Virus record (IMG/VR): IMGVR_UViG_3300035698_012088 | Coordinates: 95,413 to 159,412 of that record | From: a virus | Length of the DNA: 64,000 nt | Direction: 5' to 3' (one strand) | Shown: one piece after another, positions 25,843 through 34,442 of the stretch | Layout of the letters: every line of letters begins with the position of its first letter | How positions within the stretch are numbered: the first letter of the stretch is position 1 | Position numbers and translations under genes: made by a program | The notes under the pieces: model-generated | Databases searched by the model: none | What the model was told of the DNA's origin: nothing | Seen by the model: the letters and a program-made list of their open reading frames with translations, nothing else

Positions 25843-26397
25843 ATGCAAACAGTAAAAGACGTAGCAGAAACATTTAAGTTCAACACCATTGATGTTGACT
25901 TTAAAGCAGCTCCCTGCATAGTTGAGTATGTGAAGGAAAGGACCTATAAAAGGGTCTTCTGCCAGGCATGTTCCACAGCACGACCAGTAGAGGCCACTTG
26001 CCCAGATTGTGGTGCCAAGCTCCTTGATCCCGAATCTGATGCCCTCCCTCTCCCAGTCTTCCTTCAGAAGGCCGGCAACAAGAGGGGGGCCATGGCAGCA
26101 GTCTATGACGAGCAAGCTGGCAAGGTATTTGTAGGGTGGAGCCTGTACAACGATAAGATGGAGGAATTCTCCTTCCAGAACTCCGAGGCTATGAAGATTG
26201 CTCTCCAGAGGGCTTGTTCTGCAGCCAAGGGAAAGACTTTTAAGACTCTCCCCCAAACAGTTCATACCCAGATGGAATTCTTTAAACATAAGGTTGCCAG
26301 GCAGTTCGAAGTGGATGATGACAAAGTAGTGAGTATTTCAGAATATGAACCCAACCAAAAAGTCGAGAAAATCGAAAACGACGATCCCGTTGAATGA
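25843..26397 (+). CDS. Unknown protein with a zinc ribbon
   Basis: A 184-residue protein. CQACSTARPVEATCPDCG (about 40-57) is a four-Cys ribbon; the rest is mixed (AAVYDEQAGKVFVGWSLYND) with no family I know. Codon choice is more GC-rich than in neighbours. Confidence 0.72.
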   Translation: MQTVKDVAETFKFNTIDVDFKAAPCIVEYVKERTYKRVFCQACSTARPVEATCPDCGAKLLDPESDALPLPVFLQKAGNKRGAMAAVYDEQAGKVFVGWSLYNDKMEEFSFQNSEAMKIALQRACSAAKGKTFKTLPQTVHTQMEFFKHKVARQFEVDDDKVVSISEYEPNQKVEKIENDDPVE

Positions 26398-26656
26398 AAT
26401 AGATATAAATAAGCCGGGGATCTGGATAGTTCAACACACTAAGCATTCAAAGGAAAGTAACTATGTGTGCAGAATTGGAGAGCTTCCAGATCCCCTTAGC
26501 CGATTAAAGATAGAGATGCATAAGAAAGACTTCTTAGAGGCTATGACAGAGATACATGAGGAATGGGAGGGCAAACCTATGTCTATAAATGAATATGCAA
26601 ACAGTGTATTCAACCTGTTCCTAGAGAAATTGAATGAAAAGGAGATAGATTTGTGA
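26345..26656 (+). CDS. Unknown 103-residue protein
   Basis: Overlaps the previous gene by 53 bases, an unusual length, so a later start (TTG near 26390) is possible. The conserved-looking part begins INKPGIWIVQHTKHSKESN and has a helical end. Its TGA overlaps the GTG of the next gene. Confidence 0.6.
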   Translation: MNPTKKSRKSKTTIPLNEIDINKPGIWIVQHTKHSKESNYVCRIGELPDPLSRLKIEMHKKDFLEAMTEIHEEWEGKPMSINEYANSVFNLFLEKLNEKEIDL

Positions 26657-27744
26657 GTCAAATGAGAAAGGTACTCTCCTATGGGGATGTACTTTTAGCC
26701 CCCAGATACTCTAAATGTAAGCACAAATCAGATGCAAATCTGGGATATCAGTATGATGCAAATATTGAATTCTGTGCAGTACCTTTGATAAATGCCCCTA
26801 TGGATACAGCAGGACATAGTGGATTAGTAGATTACTTATATCATAAATGTGATATGCCTGCAACAGTACATAGATTCTTTCCCAATGTCTCAGAGCAGAT
26901 ACACTTCTTAGAGGAGACCTTTGATCCAGTAGAACTAGTACATGGTTCTAAGATCTTTGTTGCTGTAGGGTCTGTATACAAATGGAAAGACTGGATTGAT
27001 TCCTTATTGGAATATAGAGAAAGCAAAGACCTTAATTTTGGTATCTTAGTAGACATGGCCAATGGAGATACAGCAGCTTGTGTAGATACAGTAAAATACC
27101 TGACAGATGTTAAGTGTTTTACAGGCAACTTAATGGCAGGTAATGTAGCCACCAAGTCTGGACTAGAGAGACTCTGGGAAGCCGGAGCTAACTTTATAAG
27201 AGTTGGAATAGGTAGTGGAAGTATCTGCAGCACAAGGATTAACACAGGGTTTGGAATTCCTGTATTTTCTTCTTTGCTAGACTGTGCTTCTATTAAACCA
27301 GATGCCTGTTACATAGTTGCTTGTGGAGGATGTGAAGAACCCGGAGATATTCTAAAAGCTATAGCTGCAGGAGCAGATATGGTTATGTGTGGTAAACTTT
27401 TTGCAGCTACAAGTTTAGCTGGAGGAGCTACCTATACTAAAGATTTAAAGGAAACATTAAAAGAAGATGAGAAATACTACAAAGCTTATCATGGAATGGC
27501 CTCAGCAAAGGCCCAGGAGTTAATAGGAAGTGAAGAACATAAAGCAAGTATTGAAGGAGTCTCAGGTCTTATCAGATATTCTGGAAGAACTGAAGATGTG
27601 GTACAAGGGATATTGCAAAATCTTAGATCAGCGATGACCTACTATGCCGGAGTCACCAATTGGAATGAGTTTCAAAGGAAAACCAAATTCCTTGAGATCA
27701 CCCCAGCTGGAAGAAAAGAGTCAGAAACAAGGGTGTTTGATTAA
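26653..27744 (+). CDS. IMP dehydrogenase/GMP reductase-like enzyme
   Basis: A 363-residue TIM-barrel enzyme of the IMPDH/GMPR family, acting in guanine nucleotide synthesis or interconversion. VLSYGDVLLAPRYS begins the barrel; the catalytic loop is GIGSGSICSTR with Cys192; a second block YHGMASAKAQE resembles the family's YRGMGS motif. There are no CBS domains, and the length fits GMP reductase or a reduced IMPDH. The direction of the reaction cannot be told. Start is GTG (GTGA overlap, aaggag upstream). Confidence 0.88.
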   Translation: MSQMRKVLSYGDVLLAPRYSKCKHKSDANLGYQYDANIEFCAVPLINAPMDTAGHSGLVDYLYHKCDMPATVHRFFPNVSEQIHFLEETFDPVELVHGSKIFVAVGSVYKWKDWIDSLLEYRESKDLNFGILVDMANGDTAACVDTVKYLTDVKCFTGNLMAGNVATKSGLERLWEAGANFIRVGIGSGSICSTRINTGFGIPVFSSLLDCASIKPDACYIVACGGCEEPGDILKAIAAGADMVMCGKLFAATSLAGGATYTKDLKETLKEDEKYYKAYHGMASAKAQELIGSEEHKASIEGVSGLIRYSGRTEDVVQGILQNLRSAMTYYAGVTNWNEFQRKTKFLEITPAGRKESETRVFD

Positions 27745-28094
27745 TGAAAGAACAGTTCAGGATTGTAAGTGACAGACATATCTTAACCTATGTGATATTC
27801 TTGGGAAGCATAACAGGTGTAGCGACCTATTGTGGTTTAGGTACATTCACAAGTTTCATAGAATACATGGTATATACCATTATCATAGCTGCATGTATTT
27901 GGCACCATGGGCATGACTGTACTGATCTAGCCCTTGCAGCTAAGAAATGTAAAGGTCCACAAGATGTCCAACCATTTCTGGAAGCTGCTGTTAAGTTCTC
28001 TGGAGTACTAGATAATAACACAGGTATTGTAATAAAGAATGTTGAGGTGAAAGACCCTAAGATCGAGGAGGATTCCCCAGATGAAGGTCTTTGA
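27744..28094 (+). CDS. Small membrane protein
   Basis: 116 residues with two hydrophobic helices (ILTYVIFLGSITGVATYCGL and EYMVYTIIIAACIW, about 13-55) and an acidic soluble tail. Function unknown. Confidence 0.7.
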   Translation: MKEQFRIVSDRHILTYVIFLGSITGVATYCGLGTFTSFIEYMVYTIIIAACIWHHGHDCTDLALAAKKCKGPQDVQPFLEAAVKFSGVLDNNTGIVIKNVEVKDPKIEEDSPDEGL

Positions 28095-28434
28095 AGCTAC
28101 GGTATCTGTAGAATATACTTTACACATAATGGCTGAGAACGAGGCCGAGGTAGAAGAAATATCTTCTGGTATAGACCCAGGTGATTGTGGTGACGTTGAG
28201 AACAGTGTGTGGTGCAGGGAGATACTAAATCCAGAAGGTTGGGAACATAACTATCCAGACAATGGCAACGGGAAACTTACTATAGCAGATATTATTCTTA
28301 GTCAACAAGAAGATGAAGAAGCAACTTTAGAAGAAATAGAGAAGAAGAAGTTTGATGTAGAACACCAGATGAAGTTCCCTTTTTGGGAAAACATGGGAGA
28401 TGAAGATGAAAATAGTAGAGATGCCAGTATTTGA
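28081..28434 (+). CDS. Unknown 117-residue acidic protein
   Basis: Not recognised. MKVFEATVSVEYTLHIMAEN suggests a beta start; the C-terminal half is strongly acidic. Overlaps both neighbours. Confidence 0.7.
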   Translation: MKVFEATVSVEYTLHIMAENEAEVEEISSGIDPGDCGDVENSVWCREILNPEGWEHNYPDNGNGKLTIADIILSQQEDEEATLEEIEKKKFDVEHQMKFPFWENMGDEDENSRDASI

Positions 28435-28717
28435 AGATCCTGAAGAAGTACCTGATGAACCAGTGGCCCCAGCTCTTATGTCCTCTTTGAGTAACTGTCC
28501 AGCCTGTGGTGTAAGAATAGCTCTCTGTGGATGGAAACAACATACCATTAAGGCTAAGTGGGATTCTGTCACCAGTTCAGATGGAAACATAAGAATCTCT
28601 GGGTTTGACATTACCTGTGATAATTGTGAGTTTACTTGGCATGAGCCACTGCCTAAATTCATAAATATCCCTGAACTCTTAGAGGCAGCAGAAAATGAAA
28701 CTAAACAGGATAAGTAA
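28406..28717 (+). CDS. Unknown zinc ribbon protein
   Basis: About 103 residues. CPACG near 32 and CDNCEF near 73 form a probable ribbon around a beta segment; the N-terminus is acidic and Pro-rich (EDPEEVPDEPVAPA). The ATG at 28406 has ggag at better spacing than 28400. Confidence 0.68.
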   Translation: MKIVEMPVFEDPEEVPDEPVAPALMSSLSNCPACGVRIALCGWKQHTIKAKWDSVTSSDGNIRISGFDITCDNCEFTWHEPLPKFINIPELLEAAENETKQDK

Positions 28718-29135
28718 GACAGGTTTTACAGATCATTTACATGTGTCTGGCCTAAAGAAGTCTCTCCTAGGAGAGACTTCTGAAGGTCAGTACTATATAG
28801 CCCTATGTATAAGAGAGATGAGAAAGACAATGTCATGGAGCAGTAAGCTAAGGAGAGAGAGCTTATACTTTGACGGCTATTGTCTAATGATAAAGAAGGA
28901 ATCCCACCGGATCTTTTGCTGTAGTATAGATGTAGAAGCAGACATACTTGCAGGGCCTCCTAATGAGATGGATTTACTTTGTACTTCAGTGCAGGGCCAT
29001 GACAGAGAAGGACAAGTAGGAGATATAGAGAATATAGGAGAAGTCCTTGATAAATATGGGATCCCCGAAATGGGAGTATATTCAGATATAGACAGAGAAG
29101 AATTCGCATTAGATCTTATTTTGTACAACCTATAG
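28695..29135 (+). CDS. Unknown 146-residue protein
   Basis: Not recognised. Mixed fold with YFDGYCLMIKKESHRIFCCS and an acidic C-terminus (EFALDLILYNL). Overlaps the zinc ribbon gene by 23 bases. Confidence 0.68.
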   Translation: MKLNRISKTGFTDHLHVSGLKKSLLGETSEGQYYIALCIREMRKTMSWSSKLRRESLYFDGYCLMIKKESHRIFCCSIDVEADILAGPPNEMDLLCTSVQGHDREGQVGDIENIGEVLDKYGIPEMGVYSDIDREEFALDLILYNL

Positions 29136-29148
29136 GATCTAGCAACAC

Positions 29149-29160
29149 TTATTCGTAAAA
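29149..29160 (+). promoter_or_regulatory. Recurrent tattcgtaaa motif, copy 3
   Basis: ttattcgtaaaa directly before aggagataaaaATG. See 12650 and 13430 for the other copies. Unknown role. Confidence 0.3.
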
Positions 29161-29183
29161 GGAGATAAAAATGGAAATGAATT

Positions 29184-29741
29184 ATGGTATGGTTAGAGGA
29201 TTGGATAAAGAAAGAAGTGACCCCTAAAATAAGAGAGCAAGCTAGAAAACTATCTCTTATTAGAAATGGCCCTAAGGATGGGGCTACGCAGCAATCAGGA
29301 AGAAACCACTGGCAAGGAGGCCTAGGGGAATATGAGGTTGCGGACTGGTGGGATGATCCTAATGTGAAGGTAGATGAGGACAGTTATGGCAAAGAAGGCG
29401 ATGAAGGTTTTGATTTTGATATCCCAGGGGTTGGTACAGTAGATGTAAAAACTCCAGAGTATCACAAGGGAGATCCTCTCCTAAAGGTGTCCCCTGAGAA
29501 GATAGAGGAGGGTAAAGCAGATTACTATCTCCTTGCCACAGTGGACTTACAAAACTATACCTTAGAAACCGTCCCCAAGGTTGCCCTTATAGGCATTGCC
29601 AGTAGAGAAGATATTCTGGAGAACACAAAGCCTAAAATGATAGGTGGAGTTTTAAGCCATGTTACTTCAATACATGACCCCTGGCTCAAACCCCTTAAGG
29701 AATTTAAAGCAAATGTACAAAATTATGGAAAAGAAAAATGA
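29184..29741 (+). CDS. PD-(D/E)XK nuclease-like protein
   Basis: A 185-residue protein with a restriction-endonuclease-like core: GGLGEYEVADWW (helix with Glu), then GFDFDIPGVGTVDVKTPEY, in which Asp and DVK match the D...(D/E)xK active site. It may be a nuclease acting on host or phage DNA. An 18-codon frame starts at 29171 with a better ribosome site in another frame and could be a leader. Confidence 0.62.
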   Translation: MVWLEDWIKKEVTPKIREQARKLSLIRNGPKDGATQQSGRNHWQGGLGEYEVADWWDDPNVKVDEDSYGKEGDEGFDFDIPGVGTVDVKTPEYHKGDPLLKVSPEKIEEGKADYYLLATVDLQNYTLETVPKVALIGIASREDILENTKPKMIGGVLSHVTSIHDPWLKPLKEFKANVQNYGKEK

Positions 29742-30033
29742 CAGTGTGAAAACACTGTTTCACGGGATAAATAGATCCAGAACTGTATCTCTTGGAAAGT
29801 GGCTACAAGCCGATGTAAAAGAGGTAACAGATGGGTCTAAGAACTCTACTTATATTTCTGGATGGCACATGCTCCCTACTCATAAGGAGTGTGTTGCCTA
29901 CCTGGAGAAGTTCAGACATAAAGACAATAAAGTAATTGTAAAGTGTAGGACCAAGGGAAAGACTTGGCCTAAGACACAAAGCAGAGCTAATGTGATCCTA
30001 AGTGAATGGATCTATTTGGAGGCAATTGTATAG
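29713..30033 (+). CDS. Unknown 106-residue basic protein
   Basis: Not recognised. FHGINRSRTVSLGKWLQADV begins the likely domain; the rest is basic (KCRTKGKTWPKTQSRAN). Possible starts are 29713 (aagga upstream) and 29725. It overlaps the nuclease-like gene. Confidence 0.62.
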   Translation: MYKIMEKKNDSVKTLFHGINRSRTVSLGKWLQADVKEVTDGSKNSTYISGWHMLPTHKECVAYLEKFRHKDNKVIVKCRTKGKTWPKTQSRANVILSEWIYLEAIV

Positions 30034-30036
30034 CTC

Positions 30037-30099
30037 ATGAGTAACGTTCAGTTGGGAACCGCTGTAATAGCGGGAATAGTATATATATATTGGGAGTAA
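30037..30099 (+). CDS. 20-residue hydrophobic peptide
   Basis: ATG three bases after the previous stop; product MSNVQLGTAVIAGIVYIYWE, a single membrane helix. No strong ribosome site, so only tentative. Confidence 0.35.
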   Translation: MSNVQLGTAVIAGIVYIYWE

Positions 30100-30119
30100 T
30101 AGGACACACAATTCAATTT

Positions 30120-30338
30120 ATGCATGAACAAGAACCTATACATGGATATTTCAAAAGAAAGATAAAATCTAAATTAGATGTTATATACAGATTACTCTCT
30201 TCTATACTGTGGCCTTTATTCCAACTGTTCTGCCTCCTCATGTGGATGACTTCTAGAGCTAGAAAGTTATTTTCTAGTTTCTGGAAGTTACCTTTGACTC
30301 ATGATCACGACCTATCAGATGTAACGGAGGAACTATGA
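30120..30338 (+). CDS. Small membrane protein, family of three (1)
   Basis: About 72 residues (an upstream TTG at 30090 would add 10). One hydrophobic stretch (LSSILWPLFQLFCLLMWM) and an end FWKLPLTHDHDLSDVTEEL that resembles the ends of the next two proteins. Probably three diverged copies of one membrane gene. Confidence 0.6.
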   Translation: MHEQEPIHGYFKRKIKSKLDVIYRLLSSILWPLFQLFCLLMWMTSRARKLFSSFWKLPLTHDHDLSDVTEEL

Positions 30339-30661
30339 AACCAGAAGCAACAGAAGTCTTAAGGGCAATTTTCATAGCAGCAGGAGGTATAGCATATATC
30401 CCCATACTTTATGCTACATACATTTATCACAGAGATGAATCCCATATCTTTAATCTCTTTGAAGAAGATGAAAACTTTCCCTATCCTTGTAGCAGGGTAG
30501 AACTTCTACTTCTCTATATAGGAATAGGTTTCTGGCCTATAACTTATATTGTAGGATTATCTATAATGGGAACTGAGGTACTTAAAAAGAAACTTAAATC
30601 TTTTAGAAAACTCCCTATGCATAGAGACAGAGATCTAGAGAAAATTGCAAAGGCCTTATAA
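30335..30661 (+). CDS. Small membrane protein, family of three (2)
   Basis: 108 residues with two hydrophobic helices (AIFIAAGGIAYIPILYATYI; LLLLYIGIGFWPITYIVGL) and the end FRKLPMHRDRDLEKIAKAL shared with copy 1. Confidence 0.7.
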   Translation: MKPEATEVLRAIFIAAGGIAYIPILYATYIYHRDESHIFNLFEEDENFPYPCSRVELLLLYIGIGFWPITYIVGLSIMGTEVLKKKLKSFRKLPMHRDRDLEKIAKAL

Positions 30662-30705
30662 CGAAACTATTTATAAAGTTAATGTAAAATGTAAAAGGAA
30701 GAAAA

Positions 30706-30993
30706 ATGATTTGGATTATGGCTACCATGGATATCTTTTGGCCAGTTTGTTTAGCAATATATGCAATTGGAGAATTCCTTCTCCTTTGGCATTTTCTAGG
30801 AGATAAAAACTTATCCTGGGATACTAAAGAAGAGATGATGTGGGATTTAGCTACAAGAATAATTTGGCCTATCACCTTAGGAGGGTGGGCAATACATGAC
30901 TGGACAGCCTCATTACACAAGAGAGTATGGGAGTTTAAGCAGACACCTTGGAAGAGTATGAGAGATGCAAAAATCGTAGCAGAAAACCTGTAG
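30706..30993 (+). CDS. Small membrane protein, family of three (3)
   Basis: 95 residues with a hydrophobic first half (IFWPVCLAIYAIGEFLLLWH), a second segment (IIWPITLGGWAIHDW) and a related tail (FKQTPWKSMRDAKIVAENL). Confidence 0.7.
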   Translation: MIWIMATMDIFWPVCLAIYAIGEFLLLWHFLGDKNLSWDTKEEMMWDLATRIIWPITLGGWAIHDWTASLHKRVWEFKQTPWKSMRDAKIVAENL

Positions 30994-31001
30994 GAAATAA
31001 C

Positions 31002-31169
31002 ATGACTAAAGAAGAAGCAGAGAAGAACCTTAGATCTCAGTTGAATATGGGATCCTATACAGTGGAAGACGCCTCTGTCTTTACAGAGGGATACATAGCA
31101 GCACTATATGATGCAGAGACTATCACTTGGGAAATACAACAGTATCTCTTGGATACCTTTGGGATATGA
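31002..31169 (+). CDS. Unknown 55-residue protein
   Basis: MTKEEAEKNLRSQLNMGSYT and a helical rest. ATG with aggaa upstream; overlaps the next gene by ATGA. Function unknown. Confidence 0.6.
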   Translation: MTKEEAEKNLRSQLNMGSYTVEDASVFTEGYIAALYDAETITWEIQQYLLDTFGI

Positions 31170-31558
31170 CTCCAGAAGAAGAATCCCCCTTCCCTTACTC
31201 TGATGACCCTAGCAGAGATTCTTATAAGGGTAAGAAGAAGATAAAAATTACTTCTTACCTAAACCCTAAAGACGATATGGGAGTAGAAGAATACTTAAAT
31301 ATGCTTAACAAAGCCATTGCCTTGGCAGAAGAATCCGGTCTTACAGAGTTAACAATGAGCTGGTGCGGTGAAGATTACAATATAGAACACTCTATAGTTG
31401 GAGTTAGAGAAGAGACTGATGAAGAACAAGCTAAGAGACTTGAGCACACTAAGAGGTATTGGAAGAACAAGTATAAAGGCTATGTGAGAGACACTGCTTT
31501 TTTTGAATCACCTAGAGGGCAGCAGACCATAGCAGCAGTAGTAGCAGAGGAGCTTTAA
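31166..31558 (+). CDS. Unknown 130-residue protein
   Basis: Not recognised. Starts MTPEEESPFPYSDDPSRDSY; a basic strand KKKIKITSYLN and helices follow; ends AAVVAEEL. The ATGA overlap favours this start over an upstream TTG. Confidence 0.7.
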   Translation: MTPEEESPFPYSDDPSRDSYKGKKKIKITSYLNPKDDMGVEEYLNMLNKAIALAEESGLTELTMSWCGEDYNIEHSIVGVREETDEEQAKRLEHTKRYWKNKYKGYVRDTAFFESPRGQQTIAAVVAEEL

Positions 31559-31941
31559 TGGTAACACAAGAAGAGTTGATGGAAATTCTTAAGAAGAGTA
31601 TGAATAAGGAAATAACTAAATTACTTAAAGATACGGATAAGTATATGAGGAAACATGCTAAACAGGGATGCAATTGTACTACCTGGACTTTGGCAAGGGA
31701 TAATATTGTTATGCCTTTTGTAGAGGCCCTTAGACAGACTTACCCAGATCTTGATATTACTATTGGTAAAACACGCCACACATCTGACTGGACAAGACCA
31801 CCCCAATATACTGTAACAATAAGGTGGGCCGAAAAATCTCACATTCTCACCACTGCACAAGCGATGAGGTATGCTGAGAAGGCCACAGCAGCAGCTTTAG
31901 CAGAAGCAGAAGAAGACAAAAAGAAAGAGGACAAGACATGA
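31558..31941 (+). CDS. Unknown 127-residue protein
   Basis: Not recognised. Helical N-terminus, CNCTTWTLARDNIVMPFVEA, a Trp-rich strand region (TSDWTRPPQYTVTIRW) and an Ala/Glu/Lys-rich helix at the end. Confidence 0.68.
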   Translation: MVTQEELMEILKKSMNKEITKLLKDTDKYMRKHAKQGCNCTTWTLARDNIVMPFVEALRQTYPDLDITIGKTRHTSDWTRPPQYTVTIRWAEKSHILTTAQAMRYAEKATAAALAEAEEDKKKEDKT

Positions 31942-32303
31942 AAATAGCAGTTGACATGGATGGCACTTGTGTTAACCATATATTTCCTGAAATGGGGGAG
32001 GATGTACCTCATGCAGCGGAAGTTATGAAGGAATTAGTAGAGGCAGGACATAAGCTTATCTTATATACAATGAGGTCTGGAAAGGAACTAGATGCAGCGG
32101 TGCAGTGGTTCGCAGATAAAGACATTCCTCTATATTCAGTGCAAAAGGACAAGGGCCAGCTTGCCTGGACTAAGAGTAACAAATGCTATGCTAATAAATA
32201 CGTAGATGATAGCGGAATCGGTTGCCCCCTCATAAAAGTAGAAGGATGGGATAGACCCTGTGTAGATTGGGAGGCAGTAAGAGCTGTTCTTCTCAATGAA
32301 TGA
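31938..32303 (+). CDS. HAD-like phosphatase
   Basis: A 121-residue minimal HAD fold: DMDGT (Asp6 nucleophile, Asp8), TMRSG (motif II Thr/Ser position), a Lys in QKDKGQ, and YVDDSGIGCPL with the metal-binding Asp pair. The small cap suggests a compact substrate such as a nucleotide or sugar phosphate; the substrate is unknown. Overlaps neighbours by 4 and 8 bases. Confidence 0.82.
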   Translation: MKIAVDMDGTCVNHIFPEMGEDVPHAAEVMKELVEAGHKLILYTMRSGKELDAAVQWFADKDIPLYSVQKDKGQLAWTKSNKCYANKYVDDSGIGCPLIKVEGWDRPCVDWEAVRAVLLNE

Positions 32304-32538
32304 GGGAGAGGAAAGGGTTTACTCTGAAATAATACAGGCAGTGGACGACATGGTCGCCTTGGTCGAGCCAGAGGACTATGTAAACATGAAGGAAATACAG
32401 AATAAGATCTATTATCTAGTAGGTTGCAGCCTGGGGACTACGGCAAACCTTGATATTAAAATAGACGAGCTTAGAGAGAAGTTAAATGCATTTCTAGAGA
32501 TAACTGTAGAGAAGGGAATATCAGATGATGACGAATAA
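32296..32538 (+). CDS. Unknown 80-residue helical protein
   Basis: Acidic, helical, with IDELREKLNAFLEI near the end. Overlaps both neighbours. Function unknown. Confidence 0.62.
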   Translation: MNEGEERVYSEIIQAVDDMVALVEPEDYVNMKEIQNKIYYLVGCSLGTTANLDIKIDELREKLNAFLEITVEKGISDDDE

Positions 32539-32749
32539 GGGATATGCTTTGTTAACTCTTAAAGAGGCATCAGATATACTACATGCTATTATAGATCACA
32601 ACTGTAAAGCATTCCCTATAAAAGAATTGGATCAGCTTTTAGATGTAGAACATGCTATGGGAATGGCCCAAAGGCAGATAGATTCATTGACAGTAGATAT
32701 TCAGAAATTATCTGAAACCTTACAAGACTTTATAGATGTCAGAGACTAA
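32525..32749 (+). CDS. Unknown 74-residue helical protein
   Basis: Helical (LKEASDILHAIIDHNCKAF; QRQIDSLTVDIQKLSETLQD), coiled-coil-like at the end. The second Met (32528) is an equally good start. Confidence 0.62.
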   Translation: MMTNKGYALLTLKEASDILHAIIDHNCKAFPIKELDQLLDVEHAMGMAQRQIDSLTVDIQKLSETLQDFIDVRD

Positions 32750-32767
32750 AATCTATGCGGAGGTGTA

Positions 32768-33169
32768 GTGGTAGAAGTAAAACAGCTAGAAACAGCAGTG
32801 AATGGGTATACATATCAGATAGAGCCCCTGTTGTTACACTTGGCTATTAATGGAAAAGTGTATGAAGAAAAAGATATAGATCTCTTAGCTAAAGAAATAG
32901 CAGGAGCGTTCTCAAAATTAGATGAGGAAGTAGGATGTCTTCAAGTGACTCTTAACCAAAAAATAGTAGGGCAAGAGGGTACATATCAAATGAAGATGAG
33001 TGGGAATTATGGGGAAAGAAGTGTCCCTGTATCCCCTAGAGGAGTCCAGAATATATGGAAGTATCTATATGGATTAACCCAAATAGAGGACCCCTCTGGA
33101 GTAGTTAAATTTAATGATGGATTAGACCATCAGCAATTACACTTCGATATAACTTTGGAGAGTATATGA
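32768..33169 (+). CDS. Unknown 133-residue protein
   Basis: Not recognised. GTG start with ggagg a few bases upstream. Beta/alpha pattern ending QLHFDITLESI; overlaps DUF3310 by ATGA. Confidence 0.65.
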   Translation: MVEVKQLETAVNGYTYQIEPLLLHLAINGKVYEEKDIDLLAKEIAGAFSKLDEEVGCLQVTLNQKIVGQEGTYQMKMSGNYGERSVPVSPRGVQNIWKYLYGLTQIEDPSGVVKFNDGLDHQQLHFDITLESI

Positions 33170-33498
33170 ATAAAGCAGTTAAGCATCCAGAACATTACAA
33201 TGAACACCCAAGTATAGAATGTATAGACGTAGCCGAGATCTTTAACTTTAATCTAGGTAATACTGTGAAGTATGTCTGGAGGGCAAGGTTTAAAGGTAAG
33301 AGACTGGAAGACCTTAAGAAGGCCCAGTGGTACTTAAATAGAGAAATAGAGAATATGGAAGCGACCACTAAGTTAAAATGGCAAAGGGTGCAAGATGAGC
33401 AGGACAAAGAGAAAACTACCTCGGAACTATCACAGACATCCCAAGGGCAGAAAGCAGGCCTTGATCCAAGGAGTGAGATCAGGTGCAATACCCCCTAA
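33166..33498 (+). CDS. DUF3310 protein
   Basis: A 110-residue protein with the DUF3310 signature at 5-62: HPEHYNEHPSIECIDVAEIF then GNTVKYVWRARFKGK and EDLKKAQWYLNREIEN. The family is common in phages; function unknown, some members are fused to nucleotide-related enzymes. The last third is shared with an overlapping gene in another frame. Confidence 0.85.
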   Translation: MNKAVKHPEHYNEHPSIECIDVAEIFNFNLGNTVKYVWRARFKGKRLEDLKKAQWYLNREIENMEATTKLKWQRVQDEQDKEKTTSELSQTSQGQKAGLDPRSEIRCNTP

Positions 33499-33727
33499 TC
33501 CATATGATGACAAATCCCATAGCAATGAGGTGATATTTGTATATAGTCTAATTGATAGATTAATTAGGAAAGGCTTAACCGATGATGATATAGTACATAA
33601 AATAAATAGAAAGCTAGGCATACCTATGGATAGAGTAGTACAACTAATTATTGATAAGGCAGATATAGCAACCCAAGTAGAAGCAAGAATGAAAGATTGG
33701 GGTTTCCCATATGAACCTGACTATTAG
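33395..33727 (+). CDS. Unknown basic protein, long overlap
   Basis: 110 residues beginning MSRTKRKLPRNYHRHPKGRK, then SGAIPPNPYDDKSHSNEV and a helical end. It overlaps the DUF3310 gene by 104 bases; its own conserved-looking N-terminus suggests it is real and that the DUF3310 tail is dispensable. Confidence 0.6.
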   Translation: MSRTKRKLPRNYHRHPKGRKQALIQGVRSGAIPPNPYDDKSHSNEVIFVYSLIDRLIRKGLTDDDIVHKINRKLGIPMDRVVQLIIDKADIATQVEARMKDWGFPYEPDY

Positions 33728-34418
33728 AAAAGCATTTATAATTGGAGACTCTCATGGGAATTCAACATACCTTGAGAATAGTATAGTGGCAGCACAGAAA
33801 TACGGAGCTGATGCTCTGATACAAGTTGGAGATTTTGGTCATTGGCCAGGACATAACTGTGACGTGACTCGAGATTTTGGATTCCCTATCTACTTTGTAG
33901 AGGGAAACCACGAGGATCATGGACACTTACAGAGCCTCCCCTCTAAGATCAATATCTTAGCTCCCAACCTAACCCACTTAGGTAAGGGAGCTATTATAAC
34001 AATACAAGAAAAGAATATCCTCTGCATTGGAGGAGCATACTCTATAGATAAAGACAATAGGACTCCTGGGTTAGATTGGTTTCCAGAAGAGGAAATGACC
34101 CATGATGAATATAAAGAGATAATGAATTTAGACATAAGAATACACGGCGTCTTATCCCATGATGCTCCTATAGCATTAAACGTAGCCAATACATTTGTAT
34201 ACCAACAAGCAACTAAAAATAGAAATAGGTTACAGAATATAACTGACCACTTTAGACCAGACTTCTGGTTCTTTGGTCACTATCACATGTTATATGAGAA
34301 ATATTGTAGGAAGACAGATACAGCCTACATAGGGCTTCCAGCTGATGTGAATAATCCTAGGCTGGGGTGTCTGTTTGACTTTAAAACTGAAGATATCGCC
34401 TTACACTTCATTGACTGA
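33711..34418 (+). CDS. Calcineurin-like metallophosphoesterase
   Basis: A 235-residue two-metal phosphoesterase with all blocks: GDSHGN, QVGDFGHWPG, EGNHED, LSHDAP and GHYHM. Phage relatives act on phosphodiesters or protein phosphates (lambda phosphatase type); the substrate here is unknown. Confidence 0.9.
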   Translation: MNLTIRKAFIIGDSHGNSTYLENSIVAAQKYGADALIQVGDFGHWPGHNCDVTRDFGFPIYFVEGNHEDHGHLQSLPSKINILAPNLTHLGKGAIITIQEKNILCIGGAYSIDKDNRTPGLDWFPEEEMTHDEYKEIMNLDIRIHGVLSHDAPIALNVANTFVYQQATKNRNRLQNITDHFRPDFWFFGHYHMLYEKYCRKTDTAYIGLPADVNNPRLGCLFDFKTEDIALHFID

Positions 34419-34442
34419 AAAAAGACAACAAGGAAACTAAAG

